DNA of 64,000 nt, from the NCBI RefSeq assembly GCF_014395975.1, contig NZ_CP060714.1:1736001-1800000 (forward strand), given 5' to 3'. Numbering within the stretch: position 1 is the stretch's first letter; every line of letters begins with the position of its first letter. The stretch comes from Diaphorobacter ruginosibacter. Its GTDB lineage: Bacteria > Pseudomonadota > Gammaproteobacteria > Burkholderiales > Burkholderiaceae_C. This document shows, in pieces, positions 61,052 through 64,000 of this stretch. A program made the translations under genes and the position numbers. The notes under the pieces were generated by a model. It searched no databases and was not told the DNA's origin. It was given only the letters and a program-made list of their open reading frames with translations.

Positions 61052-62089
61052 ATGAAAACACGCAAACTCACCATGGCCCAGGCGATTGCCGAGGCCATCG
61101 GCCAGGAGATCGAACGCGACGACAACGTGTTCGTTCTGGGCGAAGACGTGGGCAAGTACGGCGGCATCTTCGGTGCCACCGGCGGCCTGCTCGCCAAGCA
61201 CGGCAAGGATCGCATCATGGACACGCCGATCTCGGAGACGGCGTTCATCGGCACGGCGATCGGTGCCGCCGCCGAAGGCATGCGACCCATCGCCGAGCTC
61301 ATGTTCGTCGACTTCTTCGGCGTGTGCATGGACATGATCTACAACCACATGGCCAAGAACACCTACATGGCCGGCGGCAACATCCAGCTGCCCATGGTGC
61401 TCATGTCGGCCATCGGCGGCGGGTACAACGACGCGGCCCAGCACTCGCAGTGCCTGTACGCCACGTTCGCCCACATGCCCGGCATGAAGGTGGTCGTTCC
61501 GTCCAACGCCTACGACGCCAAGGGCCTCATGACGCAGGCCATCCGCGACAACAACCCGGTCGTGTTCCTGTTCCACAAGGGGATCATGGGACTGCCCTGG
61601 ATGTCGTACTTCGAGGGCAGTACCAACGAGGTTCCCGAAGAGTCCTACGCGATTCCTTTCGGCCAGGCGAAGTGCGTGCGCGAGGGGAGCGACGTCACCA
61701 TCGTGACGCTGAGCCAGATGGTGCAGAAATCCATCCTCGCAGCCGAGAAGCTCGCGGCCGAAGGCATCGCCGCGGAGATCATCGATCTGCGCACCATCGT
61801 GCCGCTGGATCGTGAATCGGTGCTGAAGTCCGTGCGCAAGACCGGGCGCCTGCTGGTGGTCGACGAGGACTACCTGAGCTTCGGCCTGTCGGGCGAGATC
61901 GCGGCGCTGGTCGGCGAGCACCTGGACACCGTGCAGCTCAAGGCACCGATCCGTCGCCTGGCCGTGCCGGACGTGCCGATTCCCTTCAGCCGCCCGCTGG
62001 AGCAGTTCGTGATTCCCCAGGTCGACACCATTGCCGCCGCCGCGCGGCAGATCGTCGGCGCTCGCCAGATCGAAGGAGCACTCGCATGA
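61052..62089 (+). CDS. acoB: Acetoin dehydrogenase-type E1 beta subunit
   Basis: 345 aa. LTMAQAIAEAIGQEIERDDN, VFVLGEDVGKYGGIFGATGG, the ThDP pyrimidine-side region DTPISETAFIGTAIGAAAEG, GGGYNDAAQHSQCLYATFAH, and EEIIDLRTIVPLD-type AEIIDLRTIVPLDRES are the hallmarks of the transketolase-C E1 beta family. GGAGAG upstream of the ATG. The ending overlaps the lipoyl protein gene by 4 bp. Acetoin is the likeliest substrate by comparison with AcoA/AcoB, but other 2-oxo or hydroxyketone substrates remain possible. Confidence 0.88.
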   Translation: MKTRKLTMAQAIAEAIGQEIERDDNVFVLGEDVGKYGGIFGATGGLLAKHGKDRIMDTPISETAFIGTAIGAAAEGMRPIAELMFVDFFGVCMDMIYNHMAKNTYMAGGNIQLPMVLMSAIGGGYNDAAQHSQCLYATFAHMPGMKVVVPSNAYDAKGLMTQAIRDNNPVVFLFHKGIMGLPWMSYFEGSTNEVPEESYAIPFGQAKCVREGSDVTIVTLSQMVQKSILAAEKLAAEGIAAEIIDLRTIVPLDRESVLKSVRKTGRLLVVDEDYLSFGLSGEIAALVGEHLDTVQLKAPIRRLAVPDVPIPFSRPLEQFVIPQVDTIAAAARQIVGARQIEGALA

Positions 62090-62337
62090 CCGATATCGTT
62101 CTCTCTCTGGATGCCTGGCAGGATGTGGAACCCGGCACCGAAGCACTGGTCGAGGACTGGCTGGTCCAGGTGGGCGATGCGGTGAAGGCCGGGCAACCCG
62201 TCGCGAGCGTCGTGGTGGTCAAGTCCAGCCACGAGGTGCTGGCTCCGGAGGACGGCGTGATCGACTCCATCCTGGTAGCCGCCGAAGGCACGTTCAAGCC
62301 CGGCCAGGCTCTGGGCACGCTGCGGAGCGGCGCATGA
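62086..62337 (+). CDS. Free-standing lipoyl-domain protein (83 aa)
   Basis: A single lipoyl domain with nothing else: the hairpin lysine to be lipoylated lies in VVVVKSSHEVLAPEDG near residue 46, with VEDWLVQVGDAVKAGQPV before and VAAEGTFKPGQALGTL after. In normal AcoC/E2 proteins this domain is joined by a linker and subunit-binding domain to the acyltransferase core. Here it is a separate gene overlapping acoB and the core gene by 4 bp each. The motif has VKSS where the usual form is ETDKA. Confidence 0.88.
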   Translation: MTDIVLSLDAWQDVEPGTEALVEDWLVQVGDAVKAGQPVASVVVVKSSHEVLAPEDGVIDSILVAAEGTFKPGQALGTLRSGA

Positions 62338-63074
62338 CAGCCCCGGCTGCCTCCGTGGAGGTGACCGGCGTGGCTGGCGTGGCGGCGGCGGCGCTCCCCG
62401 TCATTCCCCTCAAGGGCCTGCGCGGCGCGATCGCCCGCAACATGAGCCGGGGCTGGCAGGCCCCGCGCGTGGCCATGGGGGTGGACGTGGACGTGGCCTC
62501 CTGCATGGCCGAGCTCACGTTGCGCAACGCCCGCGACGGCGCCGAGCGCATGACGTTCACCACCTGTGTGCTGAAGGCCGTCGCGCTGGCCCTGCGCGAG
62601 CACGAACGCATGAACGCCTGGCTGCTCGATGACGGCATTCAGTGCCAGCCGGGTGTCCACCTCGGGCTGGCCGTGGCGCTCGACGAGGGACTGATGGTGC
62701 CGATGATCCGCGATGCGGACACCAAGCCGCTTGAGGAATTGGCACGCGAAACGCGGGAGCTGGCCAGCGGGGCGCGCGCCGGCAAACTCACGCCCAAGGC
62801 CTACCAGGGGGCGACCTTCACCGTGACCAACCTGGGCATGACGGGCATCGACTGGTTCACGCCAGTGCTCAATGCGCCGCAGGTGGGCATCCTGGGGGTG
62901 AGCAGCGTACGCGAGCAGCCGGTGGTGCGCGAGGACCAGGTCCAGATCTCCGCCGTCACCACGCTGACGCTGGTGTTCGATCACCGCGCGATCGACGGCT
63001 ATCCGGCGGCGCTGTTCCTGCGCAGCGTGCAGGAGCATCTGCAGTCGCCGCAGCGCCTGTGGAGTGCAGCATGA
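62334..63074 (+). CDS. 2-oxoacid dehydrogenase E2 acyltransferase, catalytic domain only
   Basis: 246 aa. Catalytic domain of dihydrolipoamide acetyltransferase: PLKGLRGAIARNMSRGWQAP, LGLAVALDEGLMVPMIRDAD, TFTVTNLGMTGIDWFTPVLN, and the catalytic His/Asp in VFDHRAIDGYPAALFLRSV. No lipoyl domain and no peripheral-subunit-binding domain is seen; only about 20 residues precede the core. The lipoyl domain is supplied by the gene just upstream, so it must interact without a covalent tether. ATG overlaps the previous stop. Confidence 0.9.
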   Translation: MTAPAASVEVTGVAGVAAAALPVIPLKGLRGAIARNMSRGWQAPRVAMGVDVDVASCMAELTLRNARDGAERMTFTTCVLKAVALALREHERMNAWLLDDGIQCQPGVHLGLAVALDEGLMVPMIRDADTKPLEELARETRELASGARAGKLTPKAYQGATFTVTNLGMTGIDWFTPVLNAPQVGILGVSSVREQPVVREDQVQISAVTTLTLVFDHRAIDGYPAALFLRSVQEHLQSPQRLWSAA

Positions 63075-63829
63075 ACTGCGCGGCCGGCCTGCAGCAGGCG
63101 GCGGCCCTCGACGAGCTGCTGCAGGTGCCCGTGGCCGTGCAGGAGCAACTGTGGAACGAGCAGCAGCTCGATAGCCCGGTCGCGCAGCCGCAACTGCGCC
63201 TGTGGCGCTACAGCGATCCGGCCATTGTGCTGGGGTGCTCGCAGCGCAAGCTGCTGGGGCAGGAGCAGGCCGATCCGCACCTGCCCGTGCTGATCCGCCA
63301 GTCTGGTGGCGGAGCGGTGCTCACCGGCCCGTGGATGCTGGGGATCTCGGCCGTCCTGCCTGCCGGTCATCCGCTGGTGCAGGGCGGGCCGGTGGCCGGC
63401 TACCGATGGTTCGGCGAGGTGATCGCGCAGGCGCTCACGGACTGCGGCGTGCAGGCCGTTGCGCTCGACCCCCGGGTGCTGCACGAGCGCTATGCCGGCG
63501 GCCAGCGCAAGGTGGACTGGGCCTGCTTCGGCGGCCTGTCTCCCTGGGAGGTCCTGGCGGACGGCAGGAAGATCGCCGGCCTTGCGCAGGTGCGGCGACG
63601 TGCGGGCGTGCTGCTCGTGGGTGGCGTGCTGGTCGAGCCGTCGCCCTGGCCCCTGCTGTGCTCCGCGCTGGGGGGCTCGGCGCTGGACGCCGCGCGGTTG
63701 GCCACCACCACGATCAGTTGCACCGAATGCGCGGGAGAGCTCTTCGAGCGCGGGCGCTGGACGGAGCTGCTTGAGCAGCGGCTGCGCGAGGCCATGAGCG
63801 CGCAGGTCGCCCATCCCATCGATTCATAA
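63071..63829 (+). CDS. Lipoate-protein ligase A-type enzyme
   Basis: 252 aa LplA/LipB fold. LWRYSDPAIVLGCSQRKLLG, LIRQSGGGAVLTGPWMLGIS and the lysine region GGQRKVDWACFGGLSPWEVL followed by GRKIAGLAQVRRRAGVLLVG are the LplA active-site segments. It probably attaches lipoate (or octanoate) to the separate lipoyl protein encoded two genes upstream. Starts with an ATGA overlap. Having its own ligase argues that the lone lipoyl domain is not served well by the housekeeping system (inference). Confidence 0.82.
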   Translation: MNCAAGLQQAAALDELLQVPVAVQEQLWNEQQLDSPVAQPQLRLWRYSDPAIVLGCSQRKLLGQEQADPHLPVLIRQSGGGAVLTGPWMLGISAVLPAGHPLVQGGPVAGYRWFGEVIAQALTDCGVQAVALDPRVLHERYAGGQRKVDWACFGGLSPWEVLADGRKIAGLAQVRRRAGVLLVGGVLVEPSPWPLLCSALGGSALDAARLATTTISCTECAGELFERGRWTELLEQRLREAMSAQVAHPIDS

Positions 63830-63861
63830 CCAAAGACTTCAAACCCTGAAGGAGACGACCC

Positions 63862-64000
63862 ATGAAACTCAATCCATTCAAGCCGGCGGGGCAGGCGGCG
63901 AACGATGCATCGCCCGGGCACGAGCCTGCGATGCGCGTGCTCGACAAGGCACCCCGCGTGCAGCGCCGCGGCTTCCTGCGCGGCAGCGGCCTGGGGGCCA
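63862..64000 (+). CDS. Tat-signal protein, start only (cut by window edge)
   Basis: ATG at 63862, with AAGGAGACGACCC directly upstream. The first 46 residues include VQRRGFLRGSGLGA, a twin-arginine export signal preceded by a Pro/Ala-rich stretch. The rest is outside the window, so no family can be named. It follows the ligase by 32 bp and is probably co-transcribed. Confidence 0.7.
   Translation, partial: MKLNPFKPAGQAANDASPGHEPAMRVLDKAPRVQRRGFLRGSGLGA

Noticed and set aside
1..64000. tRNA, rRNA, CRISPR arrays, insertion sequences, phage genes
   Set aside because: No cloverleaf-like or repeat-spacer arrays, transposase motifs or terminal repeats were noticed on reading; a dedicated scan was not possible.

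Overview
The window is high-G+C DNA from a beta-proteobacterium, most likely a member of the Comamonadaceae (Comamonas/Delftia/Acidovorax-like). This is inferred from the four Bug/TctC-type periplasmic binding proteins, two complete branched-chain-type (Liv) ABC transporters, the homoprotocatechuate meta-cleavage cluster and the codon bias. No rRNA, tRNA, CRISPR array, prophage or insertion sequence was seen. Almost everything is catabolic, laid out as a series of self-contained operons, each with its own uptake system and regulator.

Region 1 (1-9.7 kb, minus strand) holds two transcription units that share a near-identical 26-bp operator. One runs Bug receptor, carboxyltransferase, biotin carboxylase, free-standing biotin carrier, enoyl-CoA hydratase (running off the left edge). 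The other runs Bug receptor, aldehyde dehydrogenase, 3-hydroxyisobutyrate-dehydrogenase-like enzyme, IclR regulator. Region 2 (10-16.9 kb, minus) is an eight-gene unit: SCP2-like protein, alpha/beta hydrolase, Liv binding protein, LivH, LivM, LivG, LivF, amidohydrolase. Region 3 (17.3-27.5 kb, plus) is the complete lower homoprotocatechuate (3,4-dihydroxyphenylacetate) pathway, hpaG1-G2-(Bug)-E-(Bug)-D-F-H-(semialdehyde dehydrogenase)-I-R, with an AT-rich inverted repeat at the hpaG1 start. hpaBC is not in the window.

Region 4 (27.5-36.3 kb) has an AraC regulator divergent from an amine/amino-acid catabolic set: aldehyde dehydrogenase, class III aminotransferase (frameshifted in a G-tract), Tm-1-like protein, HAD hydrolase, APC permease and outer-membrane porin. 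Region 5 (36.3-41.0 kb, minus) is a Tat-exported molybdenum hydroxylase with an iron-sulfur subunit and a tri-heme cytochrome c. Region 6 (41.6-48.1 kb) is a mixed stretch: small membrane proteins, a 7TM sensor kinase, a NarL-type response regulator, two tiny Gln-rich proteins not seen by long-ORF finding, an MgtC-like protein and several small hypotheticals.

Region 7 (48.2-59.6 kb, minus) is the most unusual part: an eleven-gene unit of TetR regulator, B12-binding subunit, highly divergent acyl-CoA mutase, a MeaB GTPase fused to a hotdog thioesterase, a small unknown protein, an acyl-CoA synthetase and a complete Liv transporter. It reads as an uptake-activation-B12 rearrangement pathway for an unidentified carboxylic acid. 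Region 8 (59.7-64 kb, plus) is an acetoin-dehydrogenase-type operon (acoA, acoB, a lone lipoyl domain, a lone E2 catalytic domain, a lipoate ligase). It is preceded by a strong sigma-54 promoter and paired 16-bp palindromes that look like enhancer sites. A Tat-signal gene runs off the right edge.
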